Shown: positions 1 to 10,007 of the stretch, in pieces
Position numbering within the stretch: position 1 is the first letter of the stretch
Layout: each line of letters begins with the position of its first letter
From: Oegoconia quadripuncta
Taxonomy: Eukaryota > Arthropoda > Insecta > Lepidoptera > Autostichidae
DNA length: 64,000 nucleotides
Direction: 5' to 3'
NCBI GenBank assembly: GCA_949316235.1
Contig: OX438757.1
Coordinates: 18,438,005-18,502,004 of the forward strand
Notes under the pieces: model-generated
Databases searched by the model: none
What the model was told of the DNA's origin: nothing
What the model saw: the letters and a program-made list of their open reading frames with translations, nothing else
Made by a program: the position numbers and the translations under genes

Positions 1-577
1 TAATTACCAGTAAAAATAAATTATTCTTATTCTTAAATTATTCTTAATGATGTAATTATATGCAATAGGCAGGCTACATACGCGACCGTCAAATGCCACA
101 ACGTTTTATTATATTTTATGGTTTTGAATAAAAAAATAAATAAAGTACTTAATAATTTTCCTGACGTTAAAAAATCTCACACATACATAATAATATGTGT
201 AAAAATACAAAATTCACATGTGAAAGTTTAAATTTGTGTTAGTGTATGTGTGTGTTGATGTCTGGAAGTGTTGGCGACGATTGTAGTGTTGCAGTTGTGC
301 CTACTCAGTCCTACGACACCAGCAATGATTCTTGGCCTCGATTGGAAGCAAGAGATCTACTACCAGACACAGAGCAGGACGAAAAAACGCAATCTACTAA
401 CGTAAAGCTATCGATAATTCGGCAACACTAAATGCAAATGCAATCAAATCGGTACTTCGTAATAAATTGGGATTTTTGTGGGAACGCGGCATTGTGTGAG
501 GTCTCAGCCATTTATGTACATAATAAATACAACCAAAAATATAGTTTTAAAAATACAAAATATACTTCTTCTTCAAT
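1..577. other. AT-rich sequence without recognisable feature
   Basis: No repeat family used elsewhere in the window and no recognisable protein is seen here. A 61-codon frame at 246-431 (+) has no motif I know and is probably chance. Confidence 0.5.
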
Positions 578-1177
578 TTAAGAGCTATGCTCTTGTCGGT
601 GGAGTAACGACCATGTCTCTCTACTTTCCGCCCTCGTTTTAACCTCTTGGTACGACACGACATTCACCTTTTCTTTCACTTGGTCAAAGTAATTACGCCT
701 AGGTCTTCCCCTTCCTCTCTTTCCTTCAATCTTTCCCTCAATTATGTTCTTCAAAAAAATATCGTGTCGTATCAAGTGACTTTCTTTCTTCTTCGGTTCT
801 CAACTGTGGCTAACAGGCATCTCTTCTCCTTTACCATCACTAACACCTCTTCATTTGTTCTCTTCTCGGTCCAGCTTATTCCCTCCATTCGTCTCCAGCA
901 CCACATCTCGAATGCCTCTAACATTTCCCTATCCCTTTGTGTTAATGATCATGTTTCACAGCCGTATAAAGCTATACTCCATACATAGCATTTTATCAGC
1001 CGCTTTCTAGCTTTTTTGCTTATTTTAGCTTTAAATAGATGTTTTTTGTTATTAAAAACCCTTTTTGCCATCGCTATCCTTATGACCTTGTCTGGAGTAC
1101 ACCTCGAGTCACTTGTGATCAAACTTCCTAGATATTTAAACGAGTTGACCTGTTCTATTGTCTTGTTGTGAATATTT
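578..1177 (-). pseudogene. RTE-like LINE reverse transcriptase, C-terminal relic
   Basis: Read on the minus strand this region encodes the end of an endonuclease-reverse transcriptase of the RTE-like type that is abundant in Lepidoptera. Upstream blocks include FKYLGSLITSDSRCT, then KCYVWSIALYGCETW and RRMEGISWTEKRTNEEVL, followed in another frame by GKRGRGRPRRNYFDQVKEK and a stop at 578-580. These are the post-catalytic and C-terminal blocks, so the palm domain with the FxDD catalytic motif is missing. At least one frameshift near 775 breaks the frame. It is a 5'-truncated, dead insertion. The family is recognised from general knowledge of these proteins, not from a search. Confidence 0.8.
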
Positions 1178-1269
1178 ATAGGGCAAAATATACACTTTAT
1201 TTATTTATTTTTTAATACACAACTAGTTGTTACTTGACCTCAATCCTGATATTAACAATTAAATGTTGT

Positions 1270-1390
1270 TAAATGGTATTGCACAACAGAAAAGAAAATA
1301 CCGTTTCAGAAAAGTGGTAAAATAAAATGTACAATTTGGCGATCTTATCACTAAAAGCGATCTCTACCATGCAACCTTTGTGTATAAGGA
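1270..1390 (-). mobile_element. LINE-H/G-type 3' end fragment
   Basis: It shares 'gtacaatttggcgatctt' and 'atcactaaaagcgatctct' with the copies at 9746, 11885, 13560 and 46434. Only 3' UTR is present, with the element running on the minus strand. Confidence 0.6.
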
Positions 1391-1690
1391 CAGTACATTT
1401 GAAACAGGTAGGTTGTGCGGTATTAAATAGGGTAGCAGATACAAACTACGTGAATAAATTTCATATATTTACATACACATACATACATAGATCAATAGAC
1501 AAATATACCTACTTAAACATAACATCTATAAAATAGCAACAAAAGACAAACATAGATATATAGGTGTACTAAATAAATATTTATTGATATATAAAATAAT
1601 AATAATAAGCGACAACAGGATTGTGCTAAGGTATAGAGAGAAGCTAAGAAAGTAACACAGATTATACCAACGAGTCAAGAATTTACTTTC
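1391..1690. other. AT-rich sequence, nothing recognised
   Basis: It contains short 'acatacatacata' stretches and no repeat family or protein I can name. Confidence 0.4.
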
Positions 1691-1759
1691 AGAAATTGGA
1701 ACCTAACGGAAGTAGGTTGTTTTGCTAATTTTTGGCGGTTTCCTACTTCATTTTATTTA

Positions 1760-2045
1760 TCAAAATTAATTTTATCACAGTCTAAGTAGGCACTTTCGCT
1801 TGCAAGACGACGAAAGCGCTTGACCCAGACGTCCATCCATTTTTCATAAGGTGTTATTGGGGAATGATCTTCAACTCATTCAGCGAATTTTCTTTTATGG
1901 TTTCAGTTGACTTGAAATATCTTCCACGATGTGTTGATTTAAGCCTGAGGAAGAGAAAAAAGTTACACGGGGCCATCTCAGTAGAGTCCGGACTTTCGAC
2001 GAGTTTTTGACTATAAACTATTGCCCAATGATTACTGGTTATCAA
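1760..2045 (-). pseudogene. mariner transposase C-terminal relic
   Basis: The minus-strand reading gives PDSTEMAPCNFFLFLRLK, followed by GRYFKSTETIKENSLNELK and then KWMDVWVKRFRRLASESAYL. In mariner transposases the first block is normally ..SPDLAPCDFFLFPRLK.., where the D of 'PCD' is the third catalytic acidic residue. Here the position reads N, so the enzyme would be inactive even if complete. An in-frame stop separates the first blocks from the last. Upstream catalytic domains are absent and I could not identify terminal inverted repeats. The mariner assignment is confident; the subfamily is not determined. Confidence 0.75.
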
Positions 2046-2124
2046 GTTAATGGAAAAAAATTATATTAATAATTTTTATGCGTGTTCTTAAAATTAAATA
2101 TTCCAGGTCTTTTATATAAAATCT

Positions 2125-2480
2125 TTGATCAGCTCAAGGTCACCCAAAGAGCTATGCTCGGTATCTCCCTGCAGAACCGAATCAGAAATGAGGAGATCCA
2201 CAGGATAACCAAGGTGACCGTTATAGCCCAACTTATGTGAGAGTGGGCGGGGCACATTGCTCGTAGGACAGACGGCAATTGGGGAGGAAAGGATCTGGAG
2301 TGACGTTCACGCGCCGGAAGACGCAGCGTGGGCAGGCCCTCATGAGGTGGACCGACGATTTGGTAAAGATCGCGGGAAGCTGCTGGATACGGGCAACGCA
2401 GGACCGATCGTTGTGGAGATCTTTGGAGGAGGCCTTTGTCCAGCAGTGGACGTCTTTCAGCTGATATGATGATGATGAAA
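2125..2480 (+). pseudogene. RTE-like LINE ORF2 C-terminal relic
   Basis: The plus strand encodes QLKVTQRAMLGISLQNRI and RNEEIHRITKVTVIAQL, an in-frame TGA, then EWAGHIARRTDG. After a frameshift it continues with RWTDDLVKIAGSCWIRATQD and EEAFVQQWTSFS. This block order is the C-terminal end of a second RTE-like lepidopteran LINE, different from the one at 578. The element ends in a short (ATG)n tail ('tgatatgatgatgatga'), typical of such LINE 3' ends. Fragments of the same family lie at 23027, 31482 and 43190. Confidence 0.75.
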
Positions 2481-2575
2481 GAAAAGTGTCGTTTGAGTCG
2501 ATAGTAAGTTAATAATTACTGTAATAACTTACTACCGACATAATCTAACTGAAAGTATCTATACTTTTTGTTATA

Positions 2576-2660
2576 CACAACGGGTTGGTACTTGACCTCA
2601 ATCACACCTGATGTTAAGTGAAGATGAGGTCGAAGGTGGAAGCGTACTGACACCACAAAA
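2576..2660 (-). mobile_element. SINE-A 3' fragment
   Basis: It carries 'ctgatgttaagtgaagatga' and 'gtcgaaggtggaagcg', the 3' part of the SINE-A family in reverse orientation. The rest of the element is missing. Confidence 0.8.
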
Positions 2661-3120
2661 ATTGCGAATTTTTACTTGATTATTTCTAATGATGCTCACA
2701 GTGATACACCACTAGACAGTAACACTTCGGCAATGTATATAAAATATCTAATTAACAAAAACTTTTTAAATATAACAAAATAAACATTATGTGGTTTTAA
2801 TTAAACTCACCGACCTCTGCTTTAACCAAGCGAAGTTAGCTCGGATAACTGTTATTTTAGGACGGTTTAAATTCCCCAAAGGTTAATCCCGACCTCTTCA
2901 CATCAAAGCGCTTAGCGACATGGGTTTCTGTAATAAGCATAATATAGTATTTGAAAATTTAAAATTATAAATTATGACGTCTGAAATCATTTTGAGCGAC
3001 CAAAAATACCGGATGAGTTTTCCTTACTGAAGTCAGTTGAACAAACATCCAAACTTTCTCATTTATTTATATTAGTTAGATTTTCTTGACGGACAGCACA
3101 TTCGATTTTCATTTTTCAGT
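2661..3120. other. AT-rich sequence, nothing recognised
   Basis: No coding frame, hairpin or repeat shared with the rest of the window was found by eye. Confidence 0.4.
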
Positions 3121-3124
3121 TCAG

Positions 3125-3375
3125 ACGACCGATTGGTGTAGTGGATAGTGACCCTATCAGCGAAACCAACGCTTGCGGTTTCGAATCCCGCGAGGGGTAA
3201 ATGTTTGTGTAATGAATACGAACATTTATTCCCGAGTCTTGGATGTTTATATGAATATTTATGTATGTTTATCCGTTATCTAGTATCCATAGCACAAGCA
3301 TTGCTTAGTTTGGGTCTAGATGATTGGTGTAAGTGTCCGAAATATTTATTATTATTTATTATTTATTTATTTCAT
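3125..3375 (+). mobile_element. SINE-C, full-length copy
   Basis: It begins with the tRNA-like head 'gacgaccgattggtgtagtg' (A-box-like 'tggtgtagtgg') and has a B-box-like 'ggtttcgaatcccgc'. The body contains 'gaatacgaacatttattccc' and ends 'gattggtgtaagtgtccgaa' before an AT-rich tail. The pol III boxes are internal, as in tRNA-derived SINEs. A 84-codon frame over it is incidental. Confidence 0.85.
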
Positions 3376-3744
3376 AGTGTATCGTATAGATACAAAGAGT
3401 AAATAAAGATGCTCTGGAATTTAGCTATATTGATTAATTTGCTTAAATTAATTACAGAGCTCTTGTATAGGGGTATATTTAAAGGTATCCAATGGCGGAC
3501 AGTGTATAGCGAGTGGGGTATACATACCGGCCAATACAAGAGTCATACGTCATGCGTGAGGAAGTGTAATTGGACGTGTGAATGTGTATGTGCCCAACAG
3601 TGTACCTGCACAGTATGTATGCATGTGTGTGTGTAGTAAATTTGTCTGTCGAAGCACTAGCGTAGACACATAGGGTACCTAAAACTAATTTAAATCATTT
3701 AATTAAATTAGATTTAAATCATGATGTAATAATAATAGTAATAA

Positions 3745-4262
3745 ACATCCTTGATATACACACAGCGCCATCTAGTTCCACAGTAAGCAACTGCTTACTG
3801 TGTGGCTTGTGTTGTGGATACCAGAAGGTTGATGTACTACATAAATACATTTTGACGACCGATTGGTGTAGTGGATATTGACCCTATCAGCGAAACCAAC
3901 GGTTGCGGGTTCGAATCCCGCGACGGGTAAATGTTTGTATGATGAATACGAACATTTATTCCCGAGTCTTGGATGTTTATATAAATATTTATGTATGTTT
4001 ATCCGTTATCTAGTATCCATAGCACAAGCTTTGCTTAGTTTGGGACTAGATGATTGGTGTAAGTGTCCGAAATATTTATTATTATATATTATTATTATTA
4101 TTTTTTTATATAAATAAATACTTTTCATAAATGTAAACATCTATAACTCGGATACACAATATCCGTATTCATCACACAAACATATGCCCCTAGCGGGATT
4201 TTAAACCGCAACCTTTTGGTATAGAGGTCAGAGTTGCTAACCACTACACCAAACAGGTCGTC
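3745..4262 (-). mobile_element. SINE-B interrupted by SINE-C
   Basis: The minus-strand SINE-B is in two pieces. Its 3' half (3745-3853) includes 'cacagcgccatctagttcca'. Its 5' half (about 4092-4262) includes the inverted B-box-like region and 'ccactacaccaaacaggtcg'. A complete SINE-C lies between them, in the poly-T stretch where intact SINE-B copies read 'aaatacatatttttttt'. The 5' half has a mutated B box ('ttttaaaccgc' for 'ttcgaacccgc'). Confidence 0.85.
3854..4091 (+). mobile_element. SINE-C nested in SINE-B
   Basis: It is a full copy, with 'gacgaccgattggtgtagtg', 'gggttcgaatcccgcgac' and 'agatgattggtgtaagtgtc'. It is very close to the copy 730 bp upstream (3125) but has the better B box. 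It ends in a (TATTAT)n-like tail. Confidence 0.85.
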
Positions 4263-4466
4263 TGTAATAAATTCTGTGTTGTTATTGGTAGATATATAGT
4301 GTCTTCTGATGGTCGGCAAAAAACAAAGAATCCGTTCATTGGATCGACATGATGGCTACAGTAATTAATGAGAGCGGTATAATATACCCAAAAAAGAAAA
4401 CACGCAAGTGTGAGTTTGACTCGCGCCGAGTGTTCCGTCGCGAATAATTGGACCATTTGAAAAAAA

Positions 4467-4582
4467 GATCTAACATTAGAAATGCGAAAGTTTAGACGTT
4501 TGTTTGGTACTCAATCATGACGAGACGGATGAACGAATTTGAAATTTGGTATATAGGTAGAATATACCCTGGATTGATTTTC
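4467..4582 (+). mobile_element. Lep1-like Helitron, 5' part
   Basis: It starts 'tctaacattagaaatgcgaa' after an A and contains 'agtttagacgtttgtttgg' and 'gacggatgaacgaatttg'. This is the 5' end of the Lep1-like family seen complete at 24112. It stops where SINE-A begins at 4583, and no 3' end is seen beyond the SINE. Confidence 0.65.
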
Positions 4583-4853
4583 AACCACCTCCGTGGCTCA
4601 TTGGGTTTACGATTCGGAGGTCAGGGGTACATGTTTAAGTATTCGATTTGGTTGGTGGTATGGCATTTTAAATGTCCGCCCGGCTAGCTACCACCATCTT
4701 ATTTAAATCTGCCGCCAAGCAGCAATGTTAATGGCATTGTTGGTTCCGGTTGTCAGACATAAGATAGCCAGTCCTCCAAATGTGTTGGGGTTTCCGGGTC
4801 AGTACGCTTCCACCTTCGACCTCATCTTCACTTAACATCAGGTGTGATTTCTG
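4583..4853 (+). mobile_element. SINE-A, near full length
   Basis: The head 'ccacctccgtggctcattgg' has a 9-12 bp deletion relative to other copies, and the B box is damaged ('ggaggtcaggggtacatg'). The body 'ctagctaccaccatcttatt' and the 3' piece 'acttaacatcaggtgtgatt' are conserved. Confidence 0.85.
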
Positions 4854-4859
4854 TAATAT

Positions 4860-5344
4860 CTGGAAAATAAGCCCCATGAAAGCTATTTAGGTATTACGTA
4901 ATTAAATTAGCCTTTAGGCTTCTCGATTCAGATTCAGATTCGGGGTCAGAGAGATTTTTCAGTATTTCCAAAGAAATATTAATCTATCTAATGAGGGCGC
5001 CACTGTACGGAATAAACCCTCTTAACTATAATGGATGCGAATAACAAGTTCTATTACAATGATCATGGTCCGTCGATTGCATAAGTAGTTCCTACGAATC
5101 GCTACTAATCACATAATCGTACCGATCTACCTTTACTTACTGAACCCTAAAAATAGAACCCAAATATAAAATTTAAGTGATATACTGGTAAGATTAACGA
5201 CCACGTTTTGTTAATGCAAAAAATTAGTTATGTTAATTCTTTTAGATGTGTACGAAAATTCACGTCATTTTTTTTAATATAAATTTTAAGTAGATATCGG
5301 GGTCTGTGTCTATTCAACATAAAGTTCTAAAAGCCATCTGATAT
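4860..5344. other. AT-rich sequence without recognised repeat
   Basis: It includes 'ggcttctcgattcagattcagattcgggg', a short (GATTCA)n patch, and otherwise nothing I can classify. Confidence 0.35.
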
Positions 5345-5826
5345 TAGGTTCTTACCCATGAAATTGGCGTTTTGTATGAAGAATTTCATTAAGCCTGTTT
5401 TCTCCATACAAACATTTTTGATTTGGTTTTGGGAACGGCAAATCCAAATTTAGCTAAATTTTGTGTATATTATCGGATAACATTAAGTTAAGTATAGGCA
5501 GCGTTAATTTTTAAAAAATTTAAACTTTGTGTGTATTATCACCATAAAGTTAAGTATAGGCAGCATTAATTTTTAAAAGTAACCACTTTATAAAAGTTTC
5601 AGCGAATCTAAGAAATGATTATGGGAAGCACATGAAAAAAGAGCTCTGTTCAATTTTTTTTTATTATGTGATTTAGCCCGGAAATTAAAAAATATTTCAT
5701 GTGAAACCTTAAAATAATATTGCTTTTTCAAATAAAAAACAAATTTGGATATAACTTTGAAAATCGCAGGAATTGGTACATATGTTTAACGAAAAAAAAA
5801 AATCCAATTTCATAGGTAAAGATCCA
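5345..5826 (-). mobile_element. MITE-3 copy 1, with internal duplication
   Basis: The terminal inverted repeats are 'ggttcttacccatgaaattg' on the left and the reverse of the same motif on the right ('caatttcataggtaaagatc'). The interior matches the copies at 55880 and 63037 in opposite orientation. This copy carries a partial tandem duplication around 5480-5580, because 'aagttaagtataggcagc' followed by 'ttaatttttaaa' appears twice. No transposase is encoded. Confidence 0.75.
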
Positions 5827-5956
5827 ATACAAGGTCTTTTGCCCAATTCTTTCTACATCAAGGACCCCATTTTCAGAAGGCTCATCTTGGCTCAAATAAG
5901 ATTTCAGGGATATTATGTATTTGTTATGTAGCAGGGAAATATACATAATATAAGGT

Positions 5957-6212
5957 TTACTAATTGGAGGGCGTGGGTTCGAACTAGTTATCGGTTTGGT
6001 TGGTGGTCAGGCATTTTCAATATCCGCTTGTCTAGTTACCTCCATCTTATCTAAGTCTGCCGTCAAAACAGGATTGTTGTGTTTCGGTTGTCAGAAATAA
6101 GATAGCCAGTCTCCCAAATAAGATGGGAATTCCCAGCCAGTACGCTTTTCCACCTTCGGCCTCATTTCACTAAACAGGTGTGATTGAGGTATCAAGTACT
6201 AACCTCTTGCAT
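5957..6212 (+). mobile_element. SINE-A, old diverged copy
   Basis: It has 'cgtgggttcgaactag', 'tcggtttggttggtggt' and 'gataagatagccagtc'-like sequence, but is heavily substituted and lacks the 5' head. It is one of the most diverged SINE-A copies here. Confidence 0.7.
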
Positions 6213-6218
6213 ACATAC

Positions 6219-6960
6219 ATAATATCACGCACGTTCACGTTTCTCCTAGGGGTAGGAAAAGACCACAGACTTCCACTTGTTACGATTCTGACACACCTCT
6301 TTTGCTTCATTCACACACATAAGATTGTTCATACATGTTCATCGGTTTAGGGCACTCTTGACTTGGCCTTTCTTTAAGACGTCCACGATTTGATCATGGT
6401 ACGTTCGCCGTGGTCTTCCCCTACCAAAACTACCATCCACATTCGCTTCGAATATCTCTTTCGTAAGTCTTCTTTCATTCATCCTCTTCACATGTCCAAA
6501 CCATTTTTTTATGCACAACGGGTTGGTATTTGACCCCAATCACATCTGATGTTAAGTGAAGATGAGGTCGAAGGTGGAAGCGTACTGACCCGGAAACCCC
6601 AACACATTTGAGGGACTGGCTACCATATCCCTAACAACCGGAACACAACAATGCTATTAACATTACTGCTTGGCGGCAGATTTAGATAATATGGTTGTAG
6701 GTAGCCAGGCGGACATTTAAAATGCCCTATAACCAACAAAACCGAGTACTTAAACATGTACCCCGCTGGGGATCGAACCCGCGACCTCCGAATCGTAAAC
6801 CCAATGTTGTTTACATTGAGCCACGGAGACGGAAAAACAACTTCAGCATATTTTTAAATTTTTGCCTCTACGTCATCTTTCACACTGCTTAACTTCCTGA
6901 TACCGCTATTCCTGATTCTATCTTTCAAAGTCACCTCACTCATGCTTCCGTTGCGTATAA
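6219..6960 (-). pseudogene. LINE ORF2 C-terminal relic, split by SINE-A
   Basis: On the minus strand 6339-6510 encodes [19 protein letters not shown] and [20 protein letters not shown], a typical post-RT C-terminal block of a lepidopteran RTE-like LINE. The downstream part (6219-6338) includes reverse 'gacacacctcttttgcttca', which recurs at 42616. The open frame is cut by a SINE-A at 6504-6832. Past the SINE the LINE resumes (6836-6960) with a minus-strand reading that continues toward the RT domain. The reverse transcriptase core is not present. Confidence 0.7.
6504..6832 (-). mobile_element. SINE-A inserted in LINE relic
   Basis: It is full length in reverse: a poly-T end, 'atgcacaacgggttgg', the body, an inverted B box ('ggggatcgaacccgcgacc') and the head end 'cattgagccacggagacgg'. 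It is one of the best-preserved copies. Clear target-site duplications were not seen. Confidence 0.9.
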
Positions 6961-6964
6961 CCCG

Positions 6965-7365
6965 TTGTTTATCAAAAAACAGAGTCAGTTCTAGTTAGAA
7001 ACCAATTCAACGTCCAATGTCTATTGACACTTAACACCGTGTTTAATTAAAAACATCGCACTGCCAATAAACTGGCAATTCAACATTCCTCGTAATAGTA
7101 TCTGCGAAATGACTGAAAGGCAGGAATTTGAATTAATTCACCGGTGTGCTTCGAACAATGCTTTGTAACGCGGCCTGGTTTTGGGCGCCATTTTGTTTGA
7201 TGCAAGCGAGTTTTATTCGGGCAGTTTTGTTTCATGCTTTTGGGAGTACCCACTTGCTGTAGTTTCATTAAACAGATTGCAATATTTGAAAAGCTGGTTG
7301 ATTTAAAATTTATTTGGGGATAGTATATACGGTATAAATAGGGATTATTTTGTGGTTTCGGTATG
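6965..7365. other. unclassified sequence
   Basis: A 62-codon minus-strand frame (7080-7268) overlaps a moderately GC-rich patch ('gcggcctggttttgggcgcc'). I do not recognise a protein, and no shared repeat was found. Confidence 0.35.
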
Positions 7366-7369
7366 AAAA

Positions 7370-7425
7370 AAGAATAAGAACCGTCTCATCTCTTTTCGTG
7401 TTGGCATCGTAAAAGACATATATGG
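7370..7425 (+). mobile_element. rep-J fragment
   Basis: 'aagaaccgtctcatctcttt' followed by 'gtaaaagacatatatgg' resembles the rep-J start seen at 47263 and 12049. Confidence 0.45.
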
Positions 7426-7869
7426 TGCTTTACTCGAAAAACCGACTTTCTTTCAACCCATCATCAGAGCATTTAGCATTCAGCAGTAGCATTCCATGTT
7501 TAACAATTTTAATAAAGTTTTCACTTTCACAAGTGAAAAGTACATGGAAACTTATCACTTCCTAAAAACCTCCCAAGTCAGGTCTAAAAGGCGGTTACTT
7601 ACCTAATCTATGCGTCATTTTAAAGGCACAAACTGAATGAGACTCTTGAAATATATTACCGACTGAATATCTATTATCTTATACGTGTAAAACAGTTTAA
7701 AGATGGTGAAGATTAACTCTTTGCTAGAGGCGGTATGAGCGAGTCAGGTAAATTTAGTTATAGAATAGAGACAACCAGTTTCATCCGCAAAGCAAGGAGG
7801 CTTCCGTTCAAAATAGGCAATCTGTGACGTCCTTAATAATTTGATATTTCATTAGTAGGTACATAACAT

Positions 7870-8062
7870 ACATAAAATCTCAATCTTTATCCCAAAACGG
7901 TGGTCAGAGACATCCCAAATACGAGTTTTTGATTGTGCAAAACATCATGAAACAACATCCACGTTTCGAAAGCGAAATATGCAGATGCACTTTCTATGGA
8001 TTTTTGTGTGGAAGGTTACTTATTTTACGACACCCACGGGAAGAGATGGGTTGATTCCTTTC
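7870..8062 (-). mobile_element. rep-J, diverged copy
   Basis: The reverse-orientation motifs 'tcagagacatcccaaatacg', 'gaaacaacatccacg' and 'cgacacccacgggaagagat' occur in rep-J order. The family is dispersed and non-coding; I could not assign it to SINE or LINE. Confidence 0.6.
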
Positions 8063-8064
8063 TG

Positions 8065-8590
8065 CAAACCACTTAGCACACTTTTCGTAAAATAATTCAA
8101 TATAATGTAGTGTAGTAGGTAACCTTATCTCACCACATTACTTCAAGCCACATAGGAACCTCAGTTAGAAGTCAAGGAGTTTAGAGAAATTATATTAAAG
8201 CTGAAACTTAAGCCCCTAGGGACAGATGGACTGACAAGATTTAACTGCTCAACTTATGCAGTCGTGGTTTATTACAAATGAGAGTTTTACTGAGATTAAC
8301 TAGGGAGGTTGTTAAGTGGAAGTGGGGAGAAGAGGAGCTTAATTTGTGATGTGTGTAAAATATTAAACGGTTTTGTAGTTGGGTCAAGCCCTTCCTTTGT
8401 GATTGCAAAATAACGTTAAAACCTCCGACAGAAAAAGGGTTGTTTGCCTATGTCTGTCCGTGGTATTGTAACGAGCAACTTGTAAAATTCTAACGTGCCA
8501 GTTACATCTAAGGCTAGCTCTACCACCTTTATGCTCTGCGTGCATGTCTACATCCCTAAGTCTAATTTAACAGATGTTACTTATAAAATG
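8065..8590. other. unclassified sequence
   Basis: It contains 'gattgcaaaataacgttaaaacctc' (8400-8425), which recurs with small changes at 27250 and 35590, so at least part is an unnamed dispersed repeat. No protein is recognised. Confidence 0.4.
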
Positions 8591-8599
8591 TAATGACCA

Positions 8600-8730
8600 G
8601 TGAAATTGTTTTTCTATTATGGAAATTTCGGCATCCACGATACAGGCCTAGCCTAGTGTGGATGTTACAGCAAATGTATAATTGTGTATGGTCCTTTTTG
8701 TTAAATAAACATCTTATCTTATCTTATTGT
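8600..8730 (+). mobile_element. probable LINE 3' end with (ATCTT)n tail
   Basis: It carries 'gttaaataaacatcttatct' and a short run of 'atctt' units, the form of a LINE 3' UTR with a polyadenylation-like signal and a simple-repeat tail. No coding part is left. Confidence 0.5.
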
Positions 8731-8738
8731 TTTCTTTA

Positions 8739-8978
8739 ATGCACTACAGATTAGTACTTCACCTCAATCACATTTATACACTTACTTGACCTCACACCAA
8801 ATGTTAAGTGAAGATTTGGTGAAAGGTGGAAGCGTAGTGATCTGGAAACCTCAACATAGCCAGTCCCCCAAAGGTGTTGGAGTGTCCGGGTCAGTACGCT
8901 TCCACCTTCGACCTCATCTTCACTTAACATCAGGTGTGATTGAGGTCAAGTACGAACCCGTCGTGCATTAAAAAAAAG
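8739..8978. mobile_element. two SINE-A 3' halves joined in inverted orientation
   Basis: About 8745-8857 reads as SINE-A 3' half on the minus strand ('atgttaagtgaag', 'gaaaggtggaagcgt'). About 8860-8978 reads as the 3' half on the plus strand ('gccagtcccccaaaggtg' through 'gaggtcaagtacgaacccg' and a poly-A). Together they form an imperfect hairpin about 230 bp long. It could be two insertions or a foldback rearrangement. Confidence 0.75.
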
Positions 8979-9065
8979 TATTAATTAATCGATCTTGAAA
9001 TTGAGATCACGTTTCAGTTTCAATACTATTTCTTTGATACTATCTTAATATGCAACAGATTCTGA

Positions 9066-9120
9066 AACCTCACCTTGAGGTCTTCTCAATCTTGAGAATG
9101 GTTTATTAATAGGCCCATAT
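9066..9120 (+). mobile_element. MITE-4 terminal fragment
   Basis: 'ttctcaatcttgagaatggt' followed by 'ttattaataggccc' matches the right end of MITE-4 at 14437-14763. Confidence 0.55.
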
Positions 9121-9124
9121 TGTG

Positions 9125-9740
9125 AACAACGTGTCGTAACGTGTCGTGTTCTTATTTATGATTACACTGACTTATCTATCAGCTTCTGATTTATCTATCG
9201 CTTGGCCCCTGTTCATACTAACATGCAGTACTGAACATGAAAGCAAGATAATCTTGTAATAGCAAAGGCAATCTGCTTTACGATGTTAATCAATTTGCAT
9301 ATAATTATACATGCCTTATACAAGGAGGCGTAAAATTCGACATTTCTGAGCACCCCCATTATCTAATTCGAGTGCTTTCTTCAGTATAACAGCTATTAAT
9401 CTGGAAGCTCTTGCTTGTGGCCAAGTTACGGTTTCAGTGTTAGCGGATTTGACGTTAAAATATTTATTATTGAATATTTTTTTCTAGGAGCAATAAATAA
9501 ATATGTTTATTTAAGTGTCATCATCATCTTCACAAGATTTCCAGGTAAAATGCCGGAAAACGACAGAGGGTACTTTACGAAAAAATTAAATAAAAAGTTC
9601 CACGCAGACAGAGCAGTGGGTTTTTTTTGAGCAGGAACGTTTGCTTTTAGTCAAGTGACTTTTACAGCTTCATCGGGCGGGGGGGTGAGCGCTGGAGCAC
9701 AGCACGTACGAGTAGTTGCAACCGATGCCGTCTTCATTTA
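9125..9740. other. unclassified sequence
   Basis: It includes 'aacgtgtcgtaacgtgtcgt' (a doubled 10-mer) and a G-run at 9679-9685. A 71-codon frame at 9415-9630 has no recognisable motif. Confidence 0.35.
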
Positions 9741-9745
9741 AACAA

Positions 9746-9880
9746 ACAAACAAAATATTCTTTATTAACAATAAGAAGGTTAACACAACGATAAATATAA
9801 AAAAAGGGGATAGTACAATTTGGCGGCCTTATCACTAAAAGCGATCTCTTCCAGGCAACCTCTAAAGACGAGTAGCACCT
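9746..9880 (-). mobile_element. LINE-H 3' end
   Basis: It has 'atattctttattaacaata', 'agtacaatttggcggcctta' and 'tcactaaaagcgatctcttc' in the order of the larger LINE-H at 13560. On the minus strand 'aataaagaatat' supplies the polyadenylation-like signal. Confidence 0.7.
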
Positions 9881-10007
9881 AGTTAAACATCTAAGTTTTT
9901 AATATAATAATATTTATGTTAGACTTAAAACACAAAATCGGCTCTTATAAAATTTTATGAATTAAAGTTTTTAATTTAAATTAACTTTTGTGCGCATAGT
10001 GTAGTAG

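Noticed and set aside
1854..2045. Functional mariner transposase
   Set aside because: Only the C-terminal part remains, the PCD aspartate position reads N, and a stop interrupts the frame.
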